In this document: positions 49,276 through 59,965 of the stretch, piece by piece | Position numbering within the stretch: the first letter of the stretch is position 1 | Layout of the letters: each line of letters starts with the position of its first letter | From: Toxonevra muliebris | Taxonomy: Eukaryota; Arthropoda; Insecta; Diptera; Pallopteridae | Assembly (NCBI GenBank): GCA_963691655.1 | Contig: OY829328.1 | Span: forward strand, 29,221,890-29,285,889 | Reading direction: 5' to 3' | Length of the DNA stretch: 64,000 bases | Made by a program: the position numbers and the translations under genes | Notes under the pieces: model-generated | Seen by the model: only the letters and a program-made list of their open reading frames with translations | The model's database searches: none | What the model was told of the DNA's origin: nothing

Positions 49276-49500
49276 GACGTAGCAAACGACAAAGAAAAAT
49301 GTGAACAGAAAATGCACCTCTGAAGCTCATGTTTATTGTATTTGGGAGCATACACAATCATATTTTTCTCTACATTTTTGCAATCAGAGTGTTTTAAATT
49401 TCAAACCAATTAATTTTTTTACAAGTTCTATAGATAATTCTACTCCAAATATCAAAATGTTTTTTGCTTCTCCTGTCAAATTTGAAAAATGCGTGTAATG

Positions 49501-49528
49501 GGCCTTAGCAAATTAAGGTAACGATATG
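49501..49528 (+). repeat. Dispersed 27-bp motif, copy 3
   Basis: GGCCTTAGCAAATTAAGGTA followed by ACGATATG, about 240 bp upstream of the PIG-N ATG. Confidence 0.5.
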
Positions 49529-49701
49529 AAATGACAGCGGTCAGAAGCAAACAATCTGCAATTTAAAAATTTTTCAGGAGAGCAAAGAGTTTTTTTTTTT
49601 TTAAATGTTTTAAAGTAACCATTAATTGTATACGATAAAAGTAGATGGTTTGCACAATGTGGCAGCATCTTTTTAGCCTCTTCTTCTTGTTTTTATTCAC
49701 A

Positions 49702-49721
49702 ATAGTGCGACAGCACACTAT
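49702..49721 (+). promoter_or_regulatory. PIG-N: Near-palindromic element in the PIG-N 5' flank
   Basis: ATAGTGCGACAGCACACTAT is an imperfect inverted repeat 45 bp before the ATG. The CACACTA core recalls the fly Motif 1/M1BP promoter element of housekeeping genes, but the match is partial. Confidence 0.3.
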
Positions 49722-49765
49722 GTTTTGATTTTGAACAATTACTGAAATAAAAGAAGCAAAACAAA

Positions 49766-52504
49766 ATGTGGATACTCAAGGCAATAGTAGTGCATTTGCT
49801 ATTGTTGGGATCCATATTTGTGATATATTTCCGTTCGCCTGTTATAACTGGACTCCAACCGGGCGAATCATTAAGCCGTAGGCAGTTGGAGGCCCCGGCG
49901 AAACGCCTTGTTTTAATTGTCACTGATGGGCTGCGCGCTGAATCTTTCTTTCAGCGTAATTGCGATGATGTGCCTCACATACGCAGTCTCTTCATGCAGC
50001 AGGGTGTGGTGGGTGTCTCACACACACGTGTGCCCACCGAATCACGTCCAGGACATATTGCACTCATTGCCGGTTTGTATGAGGATCCATCTGCGGTTAT
50101 GCGTGGCTGGAAAGAGAACCCAATAGATTTTGATACGCTCTTCAATCGCAGCAGTTACACATATGCTTGGGGCGCTAATGATGTGCTGCATATATTTTCG
50201 CGACTCAGTGAGGGTGGTCGACGTCATTTACTAATCGATACATACGACCATGAGCTGGACTTTTCAGGGCGTGATAAAACGTACGCGTTAGATGAATGGG
50301 TGTTTGAACGAGTGCCGCTGTTATTGAAGCGCAAGAACGACGAGCTGCAACAACAACAAAGCGTAGTGTTCTTCCTGCACTTACTGGGCTTAGATTCAGC
50401 GGGTCATATACACAAGCCAGGCACGAAACTTTTCTTGGAAAATTTACATAGTACAGACCGTGGAGTGCACGAAATGTATAAATTGTTTGAGCGAGCATTT
50501 CCTGATGGACGTACCGCATATGTGCTGACCTCAGACCATGGCATGACAAATGGAGGTTACTTAATATAACTTATATTAGTATTTTGAAATGTTTTAAATA
50601 ATTCCTTAAACCATTTTATATTAGGTTCACATGGCTCTGGTGACCCACTCGAAACAGAAACACCCTTTTTCCTATGGGGGGCTGGAATTGCCAACAAAGC
50701 GTTGAACCATGGAAAAACCTTTCAAGCAGGAGATAATATCCAACTGCCATTGCATGCAATGGAGCAAGCGCAAATGGCACCATTAATGTCTGCGCTTATA
50801 GGTGTAGCGCCGCCCATGAATAACTTTGGCATTCTGCCGCTCGAATTTCTTAATGCTAGCGCAGAGTATCAAGCACATGCGGCACACAGCAACGCGCTTC
50901 AGCTATTGGAGCAATTTAAAGCGCTACTGCGCGAACATCAACGCGGCTTTTTTGTTGCATATTTACGTCAGTTTCAGAAGCTTAATTTCGAGATCATAAC
51001 CTCATATATGCATACAATAGATACTCACTTTAAAGCTCATGACTACACTGTAGCTACGCGGGAAAGTTATGCAATAATGCATGCAGCATTAGAAGGCATC
51101 GATTACTATCACGGTTATTATCGCTATGCGCTGCTGTTTAGTACCACTGCTACCTTTCTAGCATGGATTGTGTATTTGCTACAGTTGCTGATTGAAAAAA
51201 GAAAACAGCGAGCGCACATTACAAAGTGGCGCGCTTCATTACCTTTATGCGTAGTCGGTGCATTGTTAGTGTCGTTTTTCCTATTGCAACGTGTACCGCT
51301 CATTACTGGATTTTATTTATCGTTACCCATATTTGTATGGATGGTGCTAGTCATGCCAATCAGTAGGCTAACTACGTTGCTACATCGACAATCTATGCCC
51401 ATAATAAAACTTGTTGTATTGATTCTATGTGCAGAGCTATTAGTTTTTGCATTTTTCGAGCGTAAATTAATATCATTGGCATTTTTACTATTCGCTATAG
51501 TAAATAATTTTAATACTTTTACCATGGTCAAGGGCCGAAAATTTTATATTTGGCTGTCACTGGTATTATTGCTAGTAGTTTTTCCTCTGATGCCACAATC
51601 AATTGGTTACACTAATACACCGCTTCTTCTGATTGGTATGCTGCTTACGGTTGCGCGTCCCTTCTTTGTTAAATCACATCACCTCAGCTTAAAAACCATT
51701 ATAATCTCCAGCATTGCTATGCTAAATACTATGCTTTGCATCTATCAGCATACGCACCAAATCGGTGTAACGCTTATTTCTCAGACGATTTCATGGAGCT
51801 TTCTCGTTTACTCCATTGCAACAATAATCTTTAACTCTTCAACGTTGGTACTTAAGGAGCGCTTGGAACTGATTTTCTTTAATCTGTCAACAGTTTATGT
51901 ATTGCTCTGCACATCTTACGAATCACTCTTTCTACTTATGTTAGCTTCTGAATTGATGTTATCGCTAACAGTACAACAATCTCTGATGCCATCACAACTT
52001 GACAATAGCGCATCATCAGCTGCAGCAACAGCGGCAAATTCAATGCACCACTTGCAATCATCGTTCCGTTTAGCATTTGCAATTCTTATCTACACATTCT
52101 TCTCCTTTTTCGGAACGGGTAACATTGCATCCGTAAGCTCTTTCGATCCGAATATTATTCGCTGTTTTTTAACTACATTTTCACCATTTATGATTATGGC
52201 GCTAGTCATACTTAAGCTCATCATTCCTGTTATTCTTAATATTTCACTTATATTTGGATTATCGGCATTTGCTCGCACAAATGAACGTCAAATATTTATC
52301 TGTTTGCTACTCATCTGTGATATAATGGGTTTGAATTTTCTGTTCTTAGTACGTAATCGGGGTTCATGGCTAGAAATTGGTACATCCATTTCGCATTTTG
52401 TTATTATGGAAGTGACCACTTTAGTGCTCTTGGTACTAACATACTTGGCTAAATTATTCTTAAAATTGAATACACAAAATACAATGACATTTAAGATACG
52501 TTGA
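49766..52504 (+). CDS. PIG-N: GPI ethanolamine phosphate transferase 1 (PIG-N)
   Basis: This ER multipass enzyme adds ethanolamine phosphate to the first mannose of GPI-anchor precursors. Exons are 49766-50555 and 50625-52504 (GGAG|GTTACT .. ATATTAG|GTTCAC), split by a 69-nt intron and totalling 889 residues, near the usual PIG-N length. An N-terminal membrane anchor (about 6-22) precedes a lumenal alkaline-phosphatase-like domain. That domain contains LVLIVTDGLRAES (metal-site Asp54), HTRVPTESRPGHIALIAG (conserved Thr91 in the likely nucleophile position), YEDPSAVMRGWKENP, GLDSAGH and SDHGM (Asp257, His258), followed across the intron by GSHGSGDPLETETPF. The C-terminal half is a run of many hydrophobic helices. 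No break is seen. The gene follows the four-exon gene on the same strand. Confidence 0.96.
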
Positions 52505-52639
52505 ATTTTTACAATTACATATGTGTATGTATATATATATTTGTTTGACTATTACTACAAAAATATAAGAACTTTAGTTGAATTCTGTGATTACATTTAT
52601 TGAAATGCATTTATATTTGTATACCAAAAAGCATTTTTA

Positions 52640-52645
52640 AATAAA
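52640..52645 (+). terminator. PIG-N: PIG-N poly(A) signal
   Basis: AATAAA about 135 bp after the stop codon; the only good candidate near by. Confidence 0.55.
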
Positions 52646-52649
52646 AAAT

Positions 52650-53031
52650 TAAACTATGGGTTATTTTTACTTCGCAAAAGAATTGTATTGTCATAAATGC
52701 TTTTGGCCAGCTTCTTTAGAGTTTCGATGATGATAAATAGCAAATAATTATTAATGTAAATATCAAAGTTAGCTGATTTCAGTATTACCTACTTATTTTA
52801 TACAATAAATGGTTTATGTGTAGATAAAAGTTTTACATTTTGTACATTAGAAATTAGTATTCGATATCAAATTAAAAATATTAATGTATAATATTAATAA
52901 AAAGTTTTAACTACAAACTCTTGTCGTTACGTATACGTTAAAACGTTTGAGCATTTCACAAGGTGTATTATTTGCTGAGGTATCCTCTAATTTTTCATAC
53001 AAAATTATACGACATTATGATTATACGATAG
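52650..53031. other. Short intergenic region after PIG-N
   Basis: AT-rich, no gene seen. Confidence 0.4.
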
Positions 53032-53033
53032 TA

Positions 53034-53770
53034 CAGTAGAATCGCTATAATTCGTACAACGTTAATTCGAAAATCTCAATAATTCGTAGCAAACTGCTGG
53101 TCCCTTGAAAAAAATCGCTTTAATCGCAACAATTCTACACATTTTGATCCTCGCTAATTCGTATTTTTTTATATACAAGGTCTGTTTAACCTCTTATAAA
53201 TCGAAATTGGTTCTTGACAACCTATTATAATTCGTAATGCAAAGCAAAATTCTGTGGAACTATGATTCGAAAAAAATCAATCATTGTAGATAGCTACGTT
53301 GACTTTTTTTATGGAATTTTTTGTGCTTTTCGTGGTTGACAAGATACGCGAGAAGAGCCTTAAACTACAAAACCGTTAATTCGTATTTTTCTTATTTTAA
53401 CATCGTTAAAATTAAAGAATAGGAAATTGGGAGGTACGTTTTCCATTTTATTTGAGTTTTTTTTTAAATATGGCTGCTGGCTGTCAATGAGTGGATTGTA
53501 TACATGCAGTGTCATCACCGTAAATTGACTTTGCTATAATTCCTGGTTACAAAGGTTATAGCAGACCTTATGCCCCATTGGGAAACTTAAGGATTTCTGT
53601 TGGCATTAAGAGTCCTGGACATATTATATAAAATATTGAAGAAACTCAACCAGATTTTGAGGAAAACCTCGGGTGAAAGGGTTAAATCGAAATCTCGTTA
53701 AATCGAAAACCTCTGTAATTCGTAAAAAATTGCTTATCCCTTGCGATTACGAATTATCGGGATTCTGCTG
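53034..53770. mobile_element. pogo/Tigger-like nonautonomous element
   Basis: The left end CAGTAGAATCGCTATAATTC and right-end complement CAGCAGAATCCCGATAATTC are imperfect TIRs, flanked by TA (53032-53033, 53771-53772). AATTCGTA words recur inside both ends. TIR style and TA duplication fit the pogo branch of Tc1/mariner. The 737-bp body has no transposase frame. Confidence 0.75.
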
Positions 53771-54023
53771 TATATGACATCATGTGAATCAGCCAATTAT
53801 TTATTTCAGAAGCAGTAATCATTATAAGCAATAAGGGAAAAATTTAAATTTAATGCTTATTACTTGAATTTTATAGAATTGATCGTCAATAAAATAATTT
53901 TTTGATTTTTCTTTTGCTCAAAAATCATAATATTTTGATTTGCTCAGACATAATAATAATAATTATTTTCGAATTTCTATTATATGTTCAGGAAAATATT
54001 TTGAATCTAAAGGAAAAAATCGA

Positions 54024-54333
54024 CGACCTCGATAGCCTAGTGGATAGTGCACTAGACTTTCATCTCGGAGGTTCGGGTTCGATTCCCGTCTTCGTCTGGT
54101 GGTTAATTTTCATTACTTTCTTATATTCACTATCAATATGAAGTGTATGAGAATTATAAGGTAGTGTACAAGTACACACATTGGTTGGTAATGGCAAAAC
54201 CACCAAGCCGATAAAAAAATTGCCACACCGCCGTTCGGAATCGGCGTTAAACTGTAGGTCCAACGATGTGGTATCACAATGGGTCGTTCAGGCCTAAGTG
54301 TGTCTCTCGACAGCCACTCCAACCTAACCTAAC
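54024..54333 (+). mobile_element. tRNA-derived SINE, full-length copy
   Basis: The head has an A box TAGCCTAGTGG and a B box GGGTTCGATTCCC, with CTTTCA where a Glu-type anticodon loop would be, so it is probably tRNA-derived. A roughly 200-bp body and an AACCTAACCTAAC tail follow. The copy is bracketed by the perfect 17-bp duplication CTAAAGGAAAAAATCGA (54007-54023 and 54334-54350), the mark of LINE-driven target-primed insertion. The last about 25 bp match the 3' end of the LINE at 14568-15340. Confidence 0.9.
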
Positions 54334-54350
54334 CTAAAGGAAAAAATCGA

Positions 54351-55385
54351 AAAGTTACATACAACGATGCTGTACCGCTGCTAATCCAACGATGCAGTAC
54401 CGATGTTAGTGATATGATATAGTACCGATGCTAACTTTGGACATTCGACTCCGCTATGACCGTGTGTTTAGTAGCGCCTGAGCCGACCATTGGATTAACC
54501 TCGGGGAGTTGATCGACGTGAGCGATGGTGAGGGAGCCCTTCAGAAATGGAAATCCCAACTCTTTCAAGAATCTCACGTACTTAAGATTAAACTCAATAA
54601 CCATAAACTCCATATTTAAAAAAAATACTCCAAATTTCTTGACAATTTACTCAATTGTGTCAAAACTGTTCATCCATTCGAAAAATTTCAATATCTTCAA
54701 TTTCATGTACTGTTTGTTATCGAGTTACTAGTTTGCCATATATTTCTAGTTGAGGGGACACACTAAAAAAAAAAAAAATCACCTAGCGATATCTCAAAAA
54801 ACACACTTTAGAAATTAAAATGTGATGATTTTCGGATTCAGCAGCCTATTTTACATAGAAATTGGATGGTGGTGTTCATTGAGAATTTTGGCTGAAAACT
54901 ACTGTAATTATCCTATTGGAATAACCTATTCAAAATAAATTGAAATTTCGTGATAAAGGAAATTTAAATATGCGCATATTTGTTTTTTGCTTTTACTTTT
55001 GATTTTTGTATGTACTTGTACATTTTAATGTTTTTCTTATTGTTTTTAACACTATGTAAATAAATATTTAAAAAATACTTTAAATATCAATTTCTTTTAT
55101 TTTTAGCTGCATATTTTTGATTCTAGTGCATGAAAATCCGAATCTTATAAGTATTATGCGCATTAATCACATACAATACTTTTTTTTAACTAAAACTGTA
55201 ATTTGGGTCAAAATAAGGACACCATCCTAAAATTATATATGAAAAATATAAAAATAAAAAAAACAATTATTGGTAAAATTATTTGAAGGACAATTTCCAT
55301 ATGTATTGTATTGTATTATAGAGGTTTCTGTCGTTGTACCGCGACCTATAAGATCTATTGTACGTCCCTCTTTTCTTTCTAGTCT
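54351..55385. other. Intergenic region, no gene seen
   Basis: Contains a few imperfect repeats of GATGCTGTACCG/GATGCAGTACCG near 54365-54440. No supported coding sequence. Confidence 0.4.
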
Positions 55386-55392
55386 AATCTGC

Positions 55393-55575
55393 CTAGAGTA
55401 CCTCATCCAGTCCAGTCTCCCTCAAGAATTTGAGTATTGCGCCCGGATCTATGGATGCCAGTTCGGTACTGGGTACTTGGTGCATGCCCAGACATTTCCT
55501 TCTTTTGTGGATCAGTGCTCCACATTGATTTCCATATGAGTTTATGTTTAGTTTTGTTCCAGTTGCTATTGCCAC
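55393..55575 (-). mobile_element. Probable LINE ORF2 C-terminal fragment
   Basis: A minus frame reads GNQCGALIHKRRKCLGMHQV followed by ASIDPGAILKFLRETGLDEVL and a stop. This resembles the extreme C-terminus of non-LTR ORF2 proteins, where ..ILRFL.ETG.. is usual. The fragment is short, so the call is tentative. Confidence 0.45.
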
Positions 55576-55579
55576 TGCA

Positions 55580-57480
55580 GAGATACTCAGAAATATTAAG
55601 ATTTATTGCTTATCTACAATTTTTCAAATGCGAAAATGTTTAAAATTTTTCCAAACGGAAATTTGTTTTTATTACTTTTAAAAATTCGAAGATAGGGAAA
55701 ATGAAACAGAAACGAGAAAACTAGTGGTACATTGCATTAGTCAAGACCAAATTGTTCCAATTGTTTCTTGGGTGATATGAAAAGCTCACGAATAGTTAGT
55801 GAAACCAAAAGTAAAAATAAAAATATCAAAATAAAAAGTTAAAAATACGTTAACATGAAAGACAATAAACCATATTTAATGAATAAATTCGATTTAAAAA
55901 AATAAAATCAAGGAAACCCCATAATTTTATTTGCTTTTGTAAACAAAGTTTGGAATAGTAGAATAGTTTGAAAATGCAGCCAATTTCAAAGTGGGAAAAC
56001 AATTAAATTTGTATCGCTACTCGCAAGCGCAATTTACTAGTAAAAAAAAGCGAGAAATAGATTCAAAGTGTGTTCTTTTAAAGATTGAAGCTATATTGAT
56101 CTACTCCATTTTGGATTCAAAAATTCTAGTATTTGTAGAAAAAAGTTATAATTTAAAAATGAAACGTAAGTAACATATTTTTTTTTTTTTTTTATGTGGT
56201 AGCAAAAATAGTAATGGAGCACCAAAAATTGTCCACAAATGACTAAAAACTTACGACAAAGCATCGTGTAAGGCGTTATAGAGAAAAAATAAAGTTAAAT
56301 AGGGAATGCGATAAGGTATATCGGGAGAAATATAGTCTTCATTAATCTAAATTCTTTTAAAAAATTCTAAGTTCTTTGCTCAAGAATGAATTAAAGTTTT
56401 ATTTTTTAGCATTATATTAAAGATTTGATTATTTACCACATAGCATTTATTACTTTCACTCTTATTATTTCAAATAATTATTGCTCTATCAAAACACAAG
56501 CTGTTTTACTTTACTTTGCAACGAATTAAACTATTTTTTTTTAAATAAAATATATTAAATGATTGCATTTTATTGTTTAATTCAAACCCTCATTTAATAA
56601 TCCCTAAATACCACACAAATACAATTTGTAGGGCAAGTCAAGTGTACTTGAGCTAAAAAGCGGTCCCTGAATTCGACATACACTGTGGTAAGGTAGGAAC
56701 TTAAAACAAAAAAATAAATAATCAAAAAGTGTTTTAAAAATCTAAATTTCTTTTGTTAAACAAACGAATTTCACTTTTACTTGTTTATATGTTAGATTAT
56801 TTTAAGGTTGTGTGCTCCATAAAAAATCCCGATGTAGTACAGTGTATTAGACCACGGATTCGAACTCAGTGACTCCCTTTTATCTAGCTCATTCCTAAAA
56901 ATTTTTATTTGTAGACCAGTGATACCCAACTTGAAACGTAAGTAACGCTGTAATGAAACGTAAGTAACGCTAGGCAAATCAAATATGTAGTATTAAAAAA
57001 TATACTAATTTCAGCAAACCAGTCAAATTTTTTAAGAACTTCTACTGTCGATCTATTTGGAAAAAATTTTCTTCTTTAATTTTCATTGACCAATTCGCAG
57101 AATTTCACATATCTAAATCGAGTACACAAAATAGTTGTTTTGTGCGGAAACGTAAGTAACGGCACTAATATGAGTTATTTCCTCAGAGCACATTAATAAT
57201 TAAAAATATGTTTATGTTGATTCATGTACAAGAGCATAAGACACATACGCCTGTGTTATCCGATTTTTGAAATAGTTGATAATTATTGGTGAAAAAAATC
57301 GTTTTATACCGAATGGTGAAACGTAAGTAACGCTAGATTTACCCATATGCAAAACTGTATTTTCGAGATAAACGTTTTTATGAAAAAAATGTAAATAACT
57401 TCAGAAATATTTTTGGTAAGGCAAGGTACACCTGCGGTCACGCACATCTTACCACTTCATTTTTCGCAGTATTTTTTAAA
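55580..57480. other. Region with five copies of GAAACGTAAGTAAC
   Basis: No conventional gene seen. The 14-mer occurs at about 56161, 56933, 56955, 57147 and 57318, all on the plus strand and usually followed by GCT or GG. See the finding. Confidence 0.6.
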
Positions 57481-57484
57481 TTTT

Positions 57485-57694
57485 TCAGCGTATGTTTGGA
57501 CCACACTCATAATTTTTTTTACATGCATTTAATGGACAATATTTACGCAAAGGTCGTTTTCGTGGAATAAACCCGAGATATTCGTTAGTAAGCCTAATAC
57601 TCTCAAAATTAATAGAAACTATCTGGGCCTTGTTTAGCTTCGCTGAGCGGCCCATGCAAAGTTGGGATAATACAACAACAACAGCAAAAATCAT
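57485..57694 (-). CDS. Candidate small secreted cysteine-containing peptide (69 aa)
   Basis: From the ATG at 57694 the minus frame encodes 69 residues. MIFAVVVVLSQLCMGRSA has the form of a cleavable signal peptide. The remaining about 51 residues are polar, with dibasic stretches (PRKRPLRK) and three cysteines near the C-terminus (YCPLNACKKNYECGPNIR). TATAAAA on the minus strand (57746-57740) sits about 50 bp before the ATG, a sensible TATA position for a short leader. No clear AATAAA follows within 100 bp. I do not recognise the family; an odd cysteine count means it may dimerise or be a chance ORF. Codon composition is less AT-biased than the flanks. Confidence 0.45.
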   Translation of the reverse strand: MIFAVVVVLSQLCMGRSAKLNKAQIVSINFESIRLTNEYLGFIPRKRPLRKYCPLNACKKNYECGPNIR

Positions 57695-57749
57695 ATACAA
57701 CAAAAGAAAGACTCGGGGTTGGCCCTTGCATTAGAATAATTTTATATCG

Positions 57750-58309
57750 GGATTTAATTTAAATATATATTCGACTGGTTTCTTATTCAACCTCGTAATG
57801 GCAAAATGACGAGTTTTCAGAAAAAAAAAAAAAAAAATTGTTCATCTACTGTAAAAAAATCTTAATTTTAGTAAAAAGAGTATTTTATAGTACAGTTTAA
57901 TAGAAAATACAATAATATTAACATATTATATAGTACTAAATTGACTTTAAGTAACTTGCGAGGTCGCTGCTGTATTAAAAATAATATTTTATGTGGACTT
58001 ACGAGGTTTTAATTCTTGCCGAATTGAGTACTGCTCTTAACCAATCCTGGTTTAAATTAAATAATATCAAAGTATTTTATAAAATTGGTGAAGAAAAACG
58101 AAGTTACTAATTTTAAACGTTTAGTCAATAATACTTATAAAAAAAATATATAAATTAAAATTCTAGCCTCCAATATAAATTATTTGTCAAATTTACCCAA
58201 ATTAAGATTTCACATTATTTCTTTAAAAGAAATTGTACATAAACTAATACTTTTGAATATTATTATTATATCAGTTATTTTCATGCTATAAATTATTGTA
58301 GAAAGAATG
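57750..58309. other. Intergenic region, no gene seen
   Basis: AT-rich; no coding or repeat structure beyond homopolymers. Confidence 0.4.
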
Positions 58310-58880
58310 AAAACACAGAGCGAAAAAAGTGTATGCGCGAGATTTTCCAACGGTTTTATAGTAAAATTATGGGTCAATGAACACGACTGCGTACTCCATT
58401 ACATCTAGTTCTTCCACAATATAGACCTGAAGTCGGAAAAATAGGGTCTTAAGAAAATTCTTTATTTTAACAGATACAAATTTGATCTCTGAAGCAAAGT
58501 TGTTAAGCATAAACAATATTTCTATACACACTTTTCATCCAGCTCTTACCCTTCCTCTTGAAAATGAGGTCTTAAGCCCCCTTTTTCGATAAATGGCCGA
58601 TAAAAGAACCGTTGAGAAAACTGCTATATTGTCCTTGGAGACACTGTTCCCTGTTAAAAATTATGAGGAGTTCTGGAACATTAGAATGACCGAAGTGCAA
58701 AATAATGCAAAAACCGAATTTTTTTCATTAGAACCAAGCCACTCAAACACCGCAAGTAAAAAATGGAATCTTTTTTTGTTGTAATTATATTAGGATTCCA
58801 TGTGAAGCCAACAACAACAAAAAAAATTATTTAATTGCTTTTAAAACAAAAAATGTTGGCTCCACATGGGACTGAACACA
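58310..58880 (+). repeat. Dispersed repeat family A, copy 2 (uninterrupted)
   Basis: The reverse complement aligns through its length with 4147-4303 plus 4964-5395. It contains a 63-codon frame (58593-58784) starting MADKRTVEKTAILSLETLF; the other copy shows the same beginning but is disrupted. At its right is an imperfect hairpin, TTCCATGTGAAGCCAAC against GTTGGCTCCACATGG. Origin unknown; no TIR or target duplication was resolved. Confidence 0.75.
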
Positions 58881-59950
58881 TAAAGCTAAAACATTAGGAA
58901 AGTCCCCAAAAAAGATTTTTCAAATGTCATTTGCATATATAACTGTAGCTTGATTAAGCGTTGTCAACACATTGTTTAAAAAATGCACGAAAGTTAAGTG
59001 CGCTCAAGTATATCTTACAGATGTACGTACTTTACGTGTTTATTGCATTAACTAAAAATAGTGTTTTACATACGAGTTTGGTGCATACTCTTTTTTTATC
59101 TTTAATTATAAAGATTCTATTTATACAAATTTTTACTGGATGCGGAGGCCGCGATTAAAGATGTTGGCATCAAAAACGTAAAATGCCAAAAATTGGACTT
59201 ACGAGGTTGAGTCAGAAACCAGTCGATATGCCAATTCGCCTTGAGGCGGACTTATGCATTTGAGGGTTAATATACAAACATTTATAATTTTTTCGATATG
59301 GTTTGTGTTTGAAGTGCCATACCAAAACACCATACACATTCCTTTTTACTGTGATGGTAAGTAAAACAATAATTAAGGAAATACTATAATGGTAAAATAA
59401 TTTAAAATAGTAACATTCATTACCTTATCTCCCTTTCTTTTAATCTTGACTGCCAGCACTACTTTTCGTTCGCATTAATACACACTTTTATTAAGGATTC
59501 GTACTCGAATTTAGAATTTACAATTTAGAAATACTTATATAAAAAAAATGCACAAATACTCGCAACGAAAGTTCTATGATTTATGACTTTTATATCCAGA
59601 AAATGCAAAAATATTAGTAAAACTAAACTTAAATGCAAAAAAATTACACATGAAGGTTTGTTCGATTTTAAAAATTGCGAAAAATAACGACAAATGGCGC
59701 ACTCCCCATACTTCAAATTGTTGGTAGGATATTCCATAATGAATATTCAGATAATATGAGAGGTGCCACACCCCCTTTTCCTATCCCACTCACACGAAAT
59801 TTCAGTACTGTACCGTAAATGGTTCCAGATATATACCCAAAAAAGTTTTATGGGAGGTGCCACACTCACTTGTAATTTTGAGCTTCGACTATGCCTATGT
59901 TATGACCGGTAGAGAAGAGAAGATTGAGATGTGTTAAAAATAAAAGTTGC
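58881..59950. other. Intergenic region, no gene seen
   Basis: AT-rich with short chance ORFs; no element ends recognised. Confidence 0.4.
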
Positions 59951-59965
59951 ACTATAGATCAACTT

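Noticed and set aside
49065..49361. Minus ORF as a host gene
   Set aside because: Its C-terminal half reads as the cysteine motif after LINE RNase H and ends at a CTAACC tail, so it is a transposon fragment.
54024..54100. Apparent tRNA gene with A and B boxes
   Set aside because: It is the head of a SINE: a body and AACCTAACC tail follow, a 17-bp target duplication flanks it, a second degraded copy exists at 59966, and the arms do not give a clean cloverleaf.
54431..54613. Minus frame containing GSGATKHT as a retroviral-type protease
   Set aside because: The key residue before SGAT is Gly rather than Asp, and no neighbouring gag/pol sequence is present.
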